A stretch of 64,000 nt of DNA from Hericium rajendrae (Eukaryota; Basidiomycota; Agaricomycetes; Russulales; Hericiaceae): the NCBI GenBank assembly GCA_033439255.1, contig CM065886.1, forward strand, positions 2,480,001 through 2,544,000, read 5' to 3'. Within the stretch, counting starts at the first letter, position 1. Every line of letters starts with the position of its first letter. The notes below the pieces were generated by a model. The model saw only the letters and a program-made list of their open reading frames with translations, was not told the origin of the DNA and made no database searches. The position numbers and the translations under genes are program-made. Shown in pieces: positions 22,850-35,025 of the stretch.

Positions 22850-23592
22850 GTCTCTTCAAGTTCATCCCGTCATGATGTATGCATCACTTTTGACCTTATC
22901 AATCTGTCTAAATTATCTTAGGATGAATCGACACTGATATTGACCTTACAAGAGCTTAGTGTTCATGGGACACGAAGGGTTGCCGGGTTTACATGCGATG
23001 GTCGTGTCGCTGATCTTACGATCATACGAGCCTGGGTCGGATTGTCATAGTAGAAACTGACTCGGATCGAGATCTTTCTAGATAATTATCAGTACCTATA
23101 TGAGCAAGGTGGGTACTTCCCTCATATATCTTCTTTCGAAGCCTCTGATTTTAAACTATAAAGATTGACACTGTCAAACAGTTGTCTTTGAGTATATTTA
23201 TCGAGATTCCAGGCCGCCGATTACACCGTGACACCAAGTTATCGCGTTTCCTGCGATATGCTAATTTGAGTACTCCAGGGAGCCAAATGATACCTGCTCC
23301 GTCTAGCTTCCGAAGGACTATAGGAGAATGCGATGGCATGGGCTTCTTGAAATCTACAGGTAATGCACGCTTCCATGTCGTCTAGGCATTCGTCAGATGA
23401 ATTTGGAACAGTTTTCGCAGGCTGTCCAAACAAGAACTGATTCTTGTGTCTGCCGTCCTATCTCCCATGGTGTGGAATGGTGAGTGATAGACGTGGTCAG
23501 CTGCTTCTGTATCCGTTCTCGAACGAGCATAATAGGTTCCAACTTGGATACCATTTGTGCACCTCCCTTCCCTTCCGCAGACCTTGGTGAAG
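22850..23592. repeat. Duplicated promoter flank of permease copy 4
   Basis: It matches the flank of copy 2 (about 8020-8693) over most of its length and includes a similar sequence up to the ATG. The duplicated unit was therefore promoter plus gene. Any shared regulation is an inference. Confidence 0.6.
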
Positions 23593-25857
23593 ATGCTCAC
23601 CTCCGACGACAAGCTCCTAGCGAGCCTTGGCTACAAGCAAGAACTTCGGCGGGTCTTCACACCTTGGGAGCTGATAAAATTTGGGTTTAGTTTCATTGGC
23701 GTCGTCCCATCCGTAGCGTATGTCCTCCGTCCTCCCCTCCAAGTCCCTCAGTCCTCTAACCCTCTGTTTAGATCAATTTTAATTTATTCACTTCCGAACG
23801 GTGGTCCATGTGCGATGATCTGGGGTGTATGGTTTCACGACAGCCAAAAGTCGCAATTCGCTGACGAAGTCTGACCTAGTGGGGTGCCGGTGCAATGATC
23901 TTGTCGGTATGCGCACTAGCTATGGCAGAACTTGGCTCAGCAGCTCCAACGTCCGGAGGACTGTACTATTGGACGCATTCGTTTTCGTCTCCTCGATACA
24001 AGAACATTGCTTCGTGGATGGTTGGCTGTCCGGCATTTCCGACTTTCATCTCGATCGCCTTGCTGAACTAATATTTGAAGACTGCAACTCGATGGGATAC
24101 ATTACTGCAACAGCTTCGGTGAGCTGGGGTCTGGCAGTGCAGGTCATGGCGGCCGTCAGCATAAGCACCGACTCAGCATTCGTGCCCACGACAGGCCAAA
24201 CATAGTGCGTCTTCGTCGCTTCATGAGACTGATGAACGAGGATTAATCCGACAACGTCCATAGTGGCGTTTTTGTTGCTTCTTTGGCGCTCCAAGGTGTT
24301 CTGTGTAGTTCTGCTGCGAAACACATCGCAAGGATTCAAAATCTGTTCACCGTCGTTAACTTCTTGTAAGTCCCTTCTCTCGTATGAATCATCTGTTTCT
24401 CATACAGAGCGATACAGACTGTGCATTGCGATGATCGTCGGACTTCCCATTGCCACTCCACATGAATTCAGGAACACCACCCAGTATACCTTTGGCCATT
24501 TTGAAAAATGTAACGTCAGTCTTGTCAGCACTCGAATATCTATTTGCTGATGCGGCGATAGCTACCGGCTGGCCTGACGGGTTTGCCTTTATCTTGAGCT
24601 TCCTTGCTCCATTGTGGACTCTCTGTGAGTAACTTCTCATCTTAGCCCTTCTGTCTAGTTCTGCCGAGACTAATGGCTCCATCGAAGCTGGTTTGGATGG
24701 CAGTGTACATATCAGTGAAGAAGCATCGAACGCAAGTATTGCCGTACCCGCAACGATCATCGGCGCTACCATTATCGGGGGCGTATTAGGATGGGGTAAG
24801 CACCATAGCAGGAAGCCAGGCTTTCAATGTTTTAACATCTTCGTGACATACCAGTAATCAATGTTGCCGTGGCCTTCAATATGGGCACTGATCTCGCAGC
24901 ACTCATTGACAACCCTATAGGCCAGCCGATGGCTACGGTAATGATGACTTTTAGCTATGATGAGGATTTGCAAAACTGATCTGATACCTCTCAGATCCTT
25001 ATGAATAGTTTTGGACAGACAGGAGCCCTAGTCGTATGGGTCTTCGTTATCTTAACGCAGTGAGAGACGTGTTCTGCATCTGCATGTAAAGCTACTAAGT
25101 AGGCCTTCCTCTTCGCTAGGTTTATGATCGGCGTGAATGTAGTACGTACCATATCCGTTCAGACTGACTTTTCGCTCTGACTTCCTCAGGTGATTGTAGC
25201 CTCTCGCCAGGCTTATGCTTTCTCTCGGGATGGCGCGCTACCATTCTCTCGCTTCATTCGCCGGATCAACGGCTATACACACACACCTGTCGTTGCCGTC
25301 TGGTTTGTTATCACCGTCGCGATGGTTGTCGGCCTGCTCGCATTCGCAGGTCCGGCTGCCGTCAATGCGATATTCTCCTTGGGCGTCGTGGGTTTCTTCC
25401 TGGCAGACTCGATCCCCATCTCGGCAAGATTCCTCGGAAAGAATGAATTCAGGCCCGGGCCTTTCACGTTGGGCAAATTCGTACGTGCGACCATTATACC
25501 TCGTATTGCCGACGGGATGGTTGATTTTTTGTCGATATTCAGGGACTTCCCGTTGCCGTGGTCGCCGTTTCCTGGATGTGGTTCATGATAATCTTCCTCA
25601 TGTTCCCACCATCTCCCAACCCGACTGCGACAACGATGAACTACATCATCGTAGTCTCGGGCAGCGTCATCTTGCTGTCCCTCATATACTACTTCTGTCC
25701 CAAATACGGCAGCCGGTACTGGTTCAAAGGACCGATACGCACGGTGGATGACTCAGTCACGTCTGAGAGATCCATAATTATCTCTCCGGATGGTGATCCA
25801 GAGAAAGAAGCTGGCGAGAAGGATAATAGCAGCGGGACGTCTATCGTAGTCATATGA
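23593..25857 (+). CDS. APC-superfamily permease, array copy 4
   Basis: Thirteen exons: 23593-23717, 23772-23826, 23880-24027, 24081-24204, 24264-24365, 24418-24509, 24562-24624, 24688-24795, 24855-24937, 24995-25059, 25120-25141, 25190-25480, 25543-25857, encoding 530 aa, the same length as copy 2. All motifs are intact (AELGSAAPTSGGLYYWTHSF, HISEEASNASIAVP, SRQAYAFSRDGALPF). A second in-frame ATG at 23557 lies in the 5' leader, but 23593 matches the start in copies 2 and 3. It is the nearest relative of copy 2 and is now separated from it by copy 3 and the repeat island. Substrate unknown. Confidence 0.9.
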
Positions 25858-26579
25858 TGGTGAGTTCGACGTGCTATGTGTTCAAACGGGCATTACATTG
25901 ACGACTCTCATAGGATAGACGCGTGTGCCAATTTACGCAACAATTCTCTGTACAATGCGTATATCATTCCATTCAGAATACACTCGAGCACCATCTATGT
26001 TGAGGTCGGGTATCAACTCTTGGCTTTCACGATAAGCGACAACTTCTGTATAAAGGAAGGAAAGAAGGTATAATTCAGGCGTGAACTCGTACATTCACTG
26101 TCTGCTGACCACAGGACGTGCTTCGATGGGCAGCGCTGTGAATGACCTTCGAGATAAGAGCAGGAAGGCCATACAAACGGTCCATTGAGCGTCACTCAGA
26201 TGAGCATAAGGCGGCTGCAGTCGGGCTTCCTATGGAGTACCCACTCTGGACCATCAGCGTCGAAGTCTTGTTTGGAATGATAAGGTGGTACGGCCTTCCT
26301 TGATCTGTTACATCCCGGTTTCTGATTGTCCGATAAGCTTGCAGAGCGTTAACACATGTAATTCTGAAGGCGATTGTCGTGTGTATCTGAGCTGTCACTC
26401 GACTGCTTTAAGGGGCTGCTTGTTCCGTCATTTCTGTTCTTAAACGAAGACTTGGATATGTAACGTACTGCTGACTTGGCCAGCATCTGTTATCTGCCAT
26501 CTTCAAGTATACAGGCAATTATTGCAGCCCGTGTGCGCGTTCCTATTCTTTCCTCGCACAGCACTCGATACCAATCAAG
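25858..26579. other. Intergenic region
   Basis: 3' UTR of copy 4 and promoter of copy 5. The promoter flank differs from that of copies 2-4. No gene seen. Confidence 0.5.
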
Positions 26580-28818
26580 ATGGCCAGCCGCGATGAAGAG
26601 TTGCTCGCGAGCCTTGGTTATAAACAAGAGCTCCGTCGCGCGTTCTCACCCTGGGAGCTATTTGGACTTGGCTTCAGTCTGATTGGTGTGTTTCCATCCA
26701 TGGCGTACGTTTCAGTTGATGGTATCTATGTGTTAAGTCTGACCAAGCTTTAGGTCTGTCCTAGTCTATGCCATCCCGAACGGTGGAGCCGCTGCATTGG
26801 TCTGGGGTGTGAGTAGTAATTTCGATTGGATTCTCTACGCTCAATCAGAAGCCGGAATATATAGTGGGCCGTCTCCGTATTCTTCCTGCTTTTCATTGCG
26901 TTCGCTATGGCGGAACTCGGTTCAGCTGCGCCAACGTCAGGCGGCCTGTACTATTGGTCCCATAAATTTTCGTCTCCTCGTTACAAGAATATCTTGTCCT
27001 GGATCGTCGGCTGTTCGTTCGATGCATTCATCATGACGTTTTCGAGAACTTTAATCTTTATTTTAGACTCAAATTCTATGGGACTCATTGCGGGCAGCGC
27101 TGGTATCTCCTGGGGATTTGCGGCACAGCTCATGGCTGCCGTAAGCATCAGTTCGGACATGAGCTTCGCGCCCACGACAGGACAAACCTTGTAAGCCAAA
27201 CCGGTTCCCGCATCTATATAAACACCTCATGGCTTTCATAGCGGAGTGTTCGTTGCAACCCTCATCCTGGAAGGCTTTCTATGCAGTGTCGCAGCGAAAT
27301 ACCTTGCACGGGTTCAAACATTATATATTATATTCAACGTACTGTAAGCAGGCCTGACCTCTTTACTGGGCTTTGTTTTGAAAGCCTCTTCCCAGGCTTC
27401 CCATAGCGGTCATCATTGCGTTACCAGCTTCAACTCCTCAGGAGTTCAAGAATTCGGGCGGATATGCGTTCGGGCACTTTGAGAACCGTATGTTTCCGAT
27501 CTCCTTTCCACAGCTTCGCGTCCTGACGGTGGATTAGTCAATGGTTGGCCTGACGGGTTTGCGTTCATACTGAGCTTTTTGTCCCCAGCTTGGACAATCG
27601 GTTAGTCTTAGCTAAACGTTATCCCTGTGAGTGCTGTTCTAAGTCCCTTCAATCTTGCCCAGCTGCTTTCGATCCCGGCGTTCATGTGAGTGAAGAGGCA
27701 TCGAACGCAAGCATGGCCGTGCCTATGGCCATTGTGGCTTCCGTTGCCATCTCCGGTATCCTTGGCTGGGGTGAGATCTTCCGGCTAGTTCGCGTCGAAG
27801 AATTGGAGGACCACTTACTTCGCGAATTTCCTTTTTAGCCGTCAACGTTGCAATGACATTCAATATGGGTCACAACCTTGAGGCCATCCTCGATAATCCC
27901 ATCGGTCAGCCGATGGCTTCTGTAATCACGTTTCGCCCTGTCCATAAATGGTATATCACTCATTATACTCTTTAGATATTTTTCAACAGCTTCGGGAAGA
28001 AAGGGACACTTGGATTGTGGTCCGTTGTCGTCGTTACTCAGTATGTATAGATAATCACACTGAAAACAATGCTGACTGCTGACTTCCTCACGCAGATTCA
28101 TGATGGCCACCAACAGCGTGATTACCACCCATAGCCTCGCACGCCTCATGATTCTCATGCTGATGGCTGAATTTAGGTCACTGTCGGCTCACGCCAAGTA
28201 TTTGCCTTTTCCCGAGATGGCGGTCTTCCACTTTCTGGCTTCCTGCGTCGCATAAACCCGCAAACCGGAACGCCGGTGTTCGCAGTCTGGTTCATGATTG
28301 CGATGTCACTATTACTTGGTCTCCTTGCCTTCGCCGGTCCGGTCGCTGTTAGTGCGATCTTCGCTCTTGGCGTTGTCGGTGAATATATCGCGCTCGCGGT
28401 GCCGATTGCTGCCAGATACCTTGGAGATAATGATTTCAAGCCGGGCGCTTTCACACTCGGAAAGCTGGTAAGTACAGCCCATGTTATTCGCTCATGAAAG
28501 TTAGATAACTAACAGACAAGCTTGGTTTAGGGCCTTCCTGTCGCCACCATCGCCATCTTATGGATGGGGTTCATGATCATCATTCTCATGTTCCCTACAA
28601 CACCAAACCCTACCGCTTCCACCATGAACTATACATCAGTAGTGTCGGGAGGCGTAATTTTACTCTGCCTCGCGTACTATTTCTGTCCTGTATACGGCGG
28701 CCGGTACTGGTTTACGGGACCTATTCGGACGGTAGACGACTCCAGTGTGTCTCGCGATTCTGGGAGTATTTCACAGCGCGATGGCTCAGAGAAGGGAGAA
28801 AAGTCTATATCACAGTGA
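26580..28818 (+). CDS. APC-superfamily permease, array copy 5
   Basis: Thirteen exons with the same positions as copies 2-4: 26580-26704, 26754-26808, 26865-27012, 27067-27190, 27242-27343, 27396-27487, 27538-27600, 27663-27770, 27839-27921, 27976-28040, 28096-28117, 28177-28467, 28531-28818, encoding 521 aa. Motifs are LASLGYKQELRRAFSPWELF, AIPNGGAAALVWG, AELGSAAPTSGGLYYWSH, HVSEEASNASMAVP and SRQVFAFSRDGGLPL. At several residues (SPWELFGLGFS, VYAIPNGGA) it is closer to copy 1 than copies 2-4 are, yet it has the full intron set. It is the outermost copy and probably functional; substrate unknown. Confidence 0.9.
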
Positions 28819-29006
28819 ACCAGGGTTAAATCATTTAACAGGACGTCTTCTTGCTTCAGGAGTGATTGTATATATTAAAGCGCACAAACTATAAGCATAC
28901 GAGACTACTAGCTACGACATGGTGGGACTACAGTGGAGACCTGCGTCTAAATGAAAAGAAAATATTTGACAGCCATATGTTGGCGATATGCGCTGATAAC
29001 CAAATT

Positions 29007-31155
29007 CTACACAAGGAAAGCAGAGAAATACTTGTGGACTTGCTCGACGCTCGTAGCATACGCCCCGATTATCCCATCCGGACGCACCACGATATAGGCA
29101 GGCGCGCTGACAGACACCGAAACCTCGTAACCCTCGTATGCGTGGCCCGCGCGATCCTCGAAGGAACGTACACCCTCCATAGGAGGAAGCTTCCGCCCAG
29201 CTGGTGTAATGACGCTCACATCCGCAATGGCACGCTCGCAATACCCTGCGAAAGGTGCAACATTCGCGTCGGCCTCTTCGCCTGCGAAAACCAGCACGTG
29301 GTGTCGGTCGTAACCAGAGATCAGCTTGAAAACCGACGTCTCTATCCAGCTGGGTACCTCGACCAGCCCAGGTGCCTCGGGTGCCCTATCCCCCGCACGC
29401 AGCTTGTCACCGGACACGCCGTATGCGTTCGACTCGACAGTCTTCTGGTCGTTGTCCCGACCATCGAGAACGATAGGGCTCCAGCGGCAGTTAATGCCGA
29501 GCTGCAGCCCAGTCTTCGGACGCCAATATGGATCGCCCTCGCGTCCTGCATCTTTCTTGGCCCCGAGCGTTGACTCCCCGTGGAACGCGTGCTTGTGGAG
29601 TTGAGAAGTCAGATTCAGCATCTCGGCGACGACGGGTTGGCGTTCGGTTTCATAGGTCGTAAGGAGAGATGGCTTGGCGAGACCTTTGAAGACCAAGGCA
29701 AGTTTCCAGGCGATGTTGGCCTGCATAAAGCGATTAAAAGAGTGGAATTTCATAGAAAGGCCCTAAACTTACAGCATCCTGCATGCCTGTGTTGGCGCCC
29801 TGTGCACCTGCGGGCGAATGACAATGGGCGCAATCTGTCGATACCAAGATCCGTGAGACGATACAGCAGTAGATCGTGAACACCGCCTACCTCCTGCAAG
29901 GAAAACACGTCCCATGCCGAATTTCTCGGCCATGCGGATGTTGGCTCTAGAGCGGTCATCAGAAGTTTAATCAACGACTTGCACAAAACCTAGCGCTTAC
30001 CTCCATTGAGATGCACACGTCACATTTGAGATTTTGATGTCTGTGGATTGGCTGATGTAGTTCAATAACTGTTGGTAGCCCTCCGTATCATTTGGCAGCG
30101 GTTGCGGCAGCTCAGGACCTAGAGATTGAATTTGGAAAAGAGGAGCGGGACTGATAGGCTTCATGGCGAATCTAAAGAATGTATGGATGGTGAGGTGAAC
30201 TTCTTTTCGGACATACGGTATCGAAGAACACTGACAGCTTCTGTCCAAATTCGCCCCAAGTGTGCCAGTGCTGGAGAACGGGGGAGAGTTCATATCTTTA
30301 TATCATATGATAGAAACGGACGTACATCTCTGTCGATGTCCGTGCATTCGACATTCGCGAGCAACATGACGTCTTCCTCTTTCGTCTCCCCGCCGAATGG
30401 AATTCCCAGCATCCGCCTGGACCGGCCTGTAGCGTGATTAGCAAGAAAGTGCATGACGCAGCTGGTGAAAATACCTTTGGCTCCGTCGGCAGCAATGACG
30501 TAGTCATATTCCTTTGTCGTCTCTTCCCCGTCTACTGAGAGCTTGACAGTAACCTTGTCATCCGTCTGTTCGATGCCGACAAGCTCGACGCCGTTCTCGA
30601 CGTGCGTGCCTAGCTTTTCGAGATGTCCTCGGATGACACCCTCAAATGCAGACTGATTCACGTCCGTAATGCTCCTCTACAAAATATGTCAGAAGGTGTG
30701 CATCGAGATCGAGACGGAAAAACCTCACATAAGGAATAGAAGGCAGATCGTCGGCATATTCGGCCCAAGGGACCTCAGCGACAATCTCCTTGCCCACGCC
30801 ATGCTTGCCGATCTGGTGCGCCTTCATCCCGATGGCTGAGACATCATCGAGCACACCCAAGAAGCTTAACAGCTCTTGCGTGCGAGGCTGGACCAGAAAT
30901 ATCAACTTTAGTCGCAGATCGGTGGAGAACAGGCTAGATTCTACCTGAATTCCAGGACCGCGAACACCGCCGTTGAATTCCTTCAGACGTTCGACTATCC
31001 GGACAGGCACGCCGTTCTTACGGAGAGTGAGAGCAGAAATGAGACCAGCAGGACCACTGCCAACCTAACGAGGTCGAGCATCAGTAAGGACTCGTACCAA
31101 GCATTCATTTGAGAATCACGAGACTCACGATGAGGACAGATGCGTGCTCGGACAT
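29007..31155 (-). CDS. FAD-dependent aromatic monooxygenase (phenol-hydroxylase type)
   Basis: Ten exons, read from 31155 down: 31129-31155, 30945-31064, 30729-30887, 30475-30676, 30326-30426, 30230-30270, 30001-30171, 29891-29946, 29773-29834, 29007-29720, totalling 550 aa. The N-terminal Rossmann motif is VGSGPAGLISALTLRKNG. ADGAKG and the FAD ribityl-binding VFLAGDCAHCHSPAGAQG follow, then a C-terminal thioredoxin-like domain (NCRWSPIVLDGRD, HHVLVFAGEE, VVRPDGIIGAY). This is the class A flavoprotein fold that hydroxylates phenolic rings using NAD(P)H and O2, probably in the cytosol. The donor at 30229 (gttctt) is atypical but gives the only frame consistent with the paralogue. A decayed paralogue lies just upstream. 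The substrate is not predictable. Confidence 0.88.
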
Positions 31156-31221
31156 CTTTGCTTGAAGTTTGAACAAAATGTTATCAATCTGCAACGTCGG
31201 AGAAGGTAAGTATGAGGACGC

Positions 31222-31228
31222 TATATAG
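31222..31228 (-). promoter_or_regulatory. TATA-like box of the monooxygenase
   Basis: The sequence ctatatag lies about 70 nt upstream of the ATG at 31155, a plausible distance for a fungal core promoter. Position only; no other evidence. Confidence 0.4.
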
Positions 31229-32931
31229 AGCGTGCTCGACTTGCCTTTAGTATATCGCAGGAAAGAACCACGTCGACAATGAATGGGATCGTCTTCGCTC
31301 AGGCGTATTTAACGTCGACCTGCAGACGCTGAGGCACAGCTCTCGGACGTTGAGAGTGTCAATGCCCTCTCGTCTTCAGATTCAAGAAGCGACCCCCTTG
31401 GGGCTGCCGTCAGGATGCGCCATGAATTCTGAAGGCGACAGTGTCCGAAGCGTCATCAGTGCAAGGCGGACCTGGCTCCGATGTATTGAAAAGCCGCCTA
31501 ACCGGCAGCATTGATGGAAATGCAGTGACAACAAGGGATATCAAAACGTACATGTGGCAGGATGGACATCTGCGGACCGTGTCATTGCAGTACGTTTAGG
31601 TCTGGCATGACGAGGCGGGCTTGGTTAAGGCAGGTAAGTTCTCCAAGGTGAGACTGAAGAACGCCGCAACACGCGGATCTGCACAACGTGGACGGATGTC
31701 TCGGTCTCAATGTAGTGGAGATAGAGGAGCTGTCGTTATTTACTTACAAGTAAGAAGCACTTGGATGCTATGATGCGGGCGTAAGGAGACAGGGTTGGTG
31801 GCGTATATTATGCGTCTCGAAGCCAAGATAGGAAGGGCTAGTAGCGCTGGAAATATGTCAGCGCTCTCTTCAGTGTAAAGCATAGTGTATCATGATGTGA
31901 CCAACTGAACTCCCTGACCGCCCGGAGAAGAAAAGGAGACGTTCCTGAAGGTGCAAAATATCCTCGGTAAGAATACGAAGTGCGTACAGCATCACAGGAA
32001 ATAAGACTGTTATTCACCTCTAGCTCCGAGGCCTCGGGCATTCATTGCCGACAAACTCCCGTAATACAGCAATTCAGCAGATTGAAGTGGATGCATGACG
32101 GCCTTCTGAATCAGATGTGGGTGTCATGACTGTTCAAACCACAAGTTTGGCGGTACTCACCTCGACCACACACGCTCCTCGCGGCTCCGCACAGCGTGCC
32201 TTAGACCGGTCTGTCGAAGGCGCGGAACACGCTCCCAGGGTGGCGGAGAGCGGTCCCACATGAGACGCCAACTTCAAAACACATCGAACCAAGATCTTCT
32301 CCGGGGTTGCTGCAGAAATCGTTCACTCGTCAGGTGCATGTGGAGCGTGCGGCAATAAGACAAACCTATGCATCTGACATCGGCAATGCACCGGCCATTC
32401 ACACAATGCCATGCTGTTCAACATCAATGGACGGCTGTGGAACAACGCTTATGTTAATAGTGGTTAGGTCGCCGAAGACCGCTACGCAGCGCATCTGCGA
32501 TTTCCGCATCAATTGTATCACCTTCTGCGCCAGACGTCAACTGCCAATATCAACGGCAAACGAAGGTGCCTTGCAGGCCCCTGCGGGATGTACGCAATCA
32601 TGCACAAATGCCCTCCGTGATGTGGCTTGGTTTATTTTGGAAGGACGGGCGGCTTTTTGAGTGTATGGGTGATGTCCGCTGGTATAATGGGCAACAATGG
32701 GCAAGACCTGAAGCATGTTAATAAGGACATTTCCGACAGCATCAAACGCGCGGTTCCAGGCGCAAAAAGGCTACAAATAGCCTAGCAATGTGCAATTTCT
32801 ATGCGCCACATGTAACGCCATCCGTACGATATTGCGACTAACCCCCGTGTAACCACACAAAAGTTTCTCATATCAGTACGCCACGCATTCGCTGAAAATC
32901 CAGCTACGCACAATTACCGCCTTCCAGGCAC
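31229..32931. other. Intergenic region between the monooxygenase copies
   Basis: 1.7 kb with no gene I can support on either strand. It separates the 3' end of the decayed copy from the promoter of the intact one. Confidence 0.45.
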
Positions 32932-35025
32932 TCAGAGGAAGATCGCAGAGAAATATCTGTGCAAGTGCTCGAGACCAGTCACGAACGCGCCAATGATCCC
33001 ATCCGGGCGGACGACAACGCACACGAATGACTGCGGATCAATCTGATACCCTCCGTAGGCATGGATCGCGCCGTGGGCACGACAGACCCCTGCGGCGCAA
33101 TCACAGCAACCGATGCGATGCCGCCGCGTCTGTACCTGTCTAGGCTCTCAATCGCAGCTTTGACAGCCTCCGCGGGTGCAGCGCCGCAGAAGACCAGAAC
33201 CGCATGGCGTGTGCAGCCCGCGATGACGCCGAACAGCCGCGCTTCGTGCCCCCGAGGCTGCTCCAGGAGTCCCGGCGCGTCCGGCGCGCGATCGCCCGCG
33301 CGCAGAGCGTCACTATCGCGCCCGTACGGGTTCTGCGCCAGCGTGGCCTGGCCCGCGCCCGTGTCGCGCCCGTCGAGGACGATCGGGCTCCAGCGGCAGT
33401 TGACCCCGAGCTGCAGGCCCGTCTTGGGGCGGAACATATGGTCGACTGTCTGCCCTGCGGAGACATCGGCGTTGTGCTCGCCGAGGGCGGACACTGACGA
33501 GGAACTAGCGAAAGCGAGCTTGTGTAGATTGCTGGTCATGGCGAGCATCTCGGCGATCACGGGCATGCGCTCGACTTCATAGTTATCAAGAAGAGATGGA
33601 TACGCGAGGCCCTTGAGGACAAGCGCGAGCTTCCATGCAATGTTCAGCTGCGGAATGAAGCATCAGTGGAATCATGCATAAGAGCTGTGTGACGGCCGGA
33701 TTACTGACGGCGTCCTGCATCCCGGAGTTCATGCCTTGACCTCCAGCAGAAGAATGGCAATGCGCAGCATCTGAGCATGGCGGGGGTTGGAGATGGTCAT
33801 ATTAGAATAACGGTAAAACAGAACACTTACTACCAACCAGAAATACCCGTCCAACATGGAACTTCTCCGCCATTCGAATGTTAGCTCTGCATAACGTAAG
33901 CATTCCGTCAACAGTGAACATAAACCTTCGTACCTCCGTTCAGAAGCCCATGATGTATTGTCCAATGTGATGTCCGTCAAACCGGTGGACTCGTTGAAGA
34001 ATTTCTGTATACTTTCTCTGTCCTGCGGCAGCGGCTTTGGGAGCCCCGGGCCGAGTGCTTGGATCTGGAATAATGGTGGAGGCTAGATCGGCTTCAGCAA
34101 GCACGATACTATATCGATGCTGCCCCATCTATGCCAACGCTAAAAGAAAATATAGATCACAGAATAAGCGATGAGTCGCAGGAGGCACTTGCCTCGCGGT
34201 CCACGTCATGGCATTCTACATTCGCAGTAAAGATGATGTCCGACTCCTTCGTTTCGCCGACGAAGGGGACAGCTAATGCTTTACGCGTGCTTCCTATACA
34301 AATCTTCAGCCATTGAAATCTGGTGGATTCACATACGACGACATACCTCTAGCACCGTCCGCAGCGACTATGTAGTTGAACTCTTCTTCATGTTGATTAC
34401 CATCGACAAGAAGGCGCGCGCGGGCCGCTGACGCCGTTTGCTCTACGCCCACAAGCTCGACGCCGGTCTCAACCACAACGCCCTTTTTCTCCAGCTGCTC
34501 TCGCAACACGCGCTCAAACACGGATTGATTGACGTTGAAGCCACATCGCTATGAAGAAAACGAGACTGCTCAGCATTATCTGCAGTACAAATAAAACGGC
34601 GAGAATACGAACGTAAGGCGTTCCGGGTGACTCGTCTGCTTCTTCGGCCCATTTCATCTCGGACAAGATTTCCTTTCCCGCTCCGTGGACACCGATAGTG
34701 TAAGGCGGGACAGATATCTTTAAGACTTCATCCAGGACTCCTAACGAGGCAAGCAGCTCTATGGATCGAGGCTGCGAAATTGTGAGTCGCCGGTGAGCAG
34801 CGATAGGCGTAGCTCTGACCTGTATGAAAGTATCGCGCATGCCTCCGTGGAAGCTCTCACGGCGCTCGATGATGCGTGTTAGGACGCCGTTCTTGTTCAA
34901 AGCAAGGGCTGTGATTAGCCCGGCGGGGCCAGCTCCTACCTGTCGACAGCATTCATCAGAAGATGAGACAGGTGGCTCGTGATGCGACTTACAACAAGGA
35001 CGGCTGGATGGTCGGACAAAGACAT
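32932..35025 (-). pseudogene. FAD monooxygenase paralogue with three lesions
   Basis: Tandem copy of the gene at 29007 with the same exon lengths: 34993-35025, 34820-34939, 34613-34771, 34347-34548, 34193-34293, 33934-34139, 33831-33886, 33709-33770 and 32932-33647. The Rossmann motif VGAGPAGLITALALNKNG and the C-terminal NCRWSPIVLDGRD remain. Lesions: (1) in-frame TAG at 34083-34085 (KPI-stop-PPPLFQ) where the intact copy has Ser; (2) the GD motif reads LVGNAAHCH, with Asn for Asp; (3) near 33061 the frame shifts, and the conserved ending HAYGGYQ...VVRPDGIIGAF with stop 32932-32934 lies in another frame from the preceding domain. The fifth intron starts with GC. Splicing from 34192 straight to the tag at 34083 would skip lesion 1 in frame but remove 18 codons. 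Most likely a recent pseudogene. Confidence 0.75.

Noticed and set aside
34041-34139. A short intron removing the monooxygenase stop (gtatcg...ctag)
   Set aside because: It would be about 27 nt, below any intron length used elsewhere in the window.
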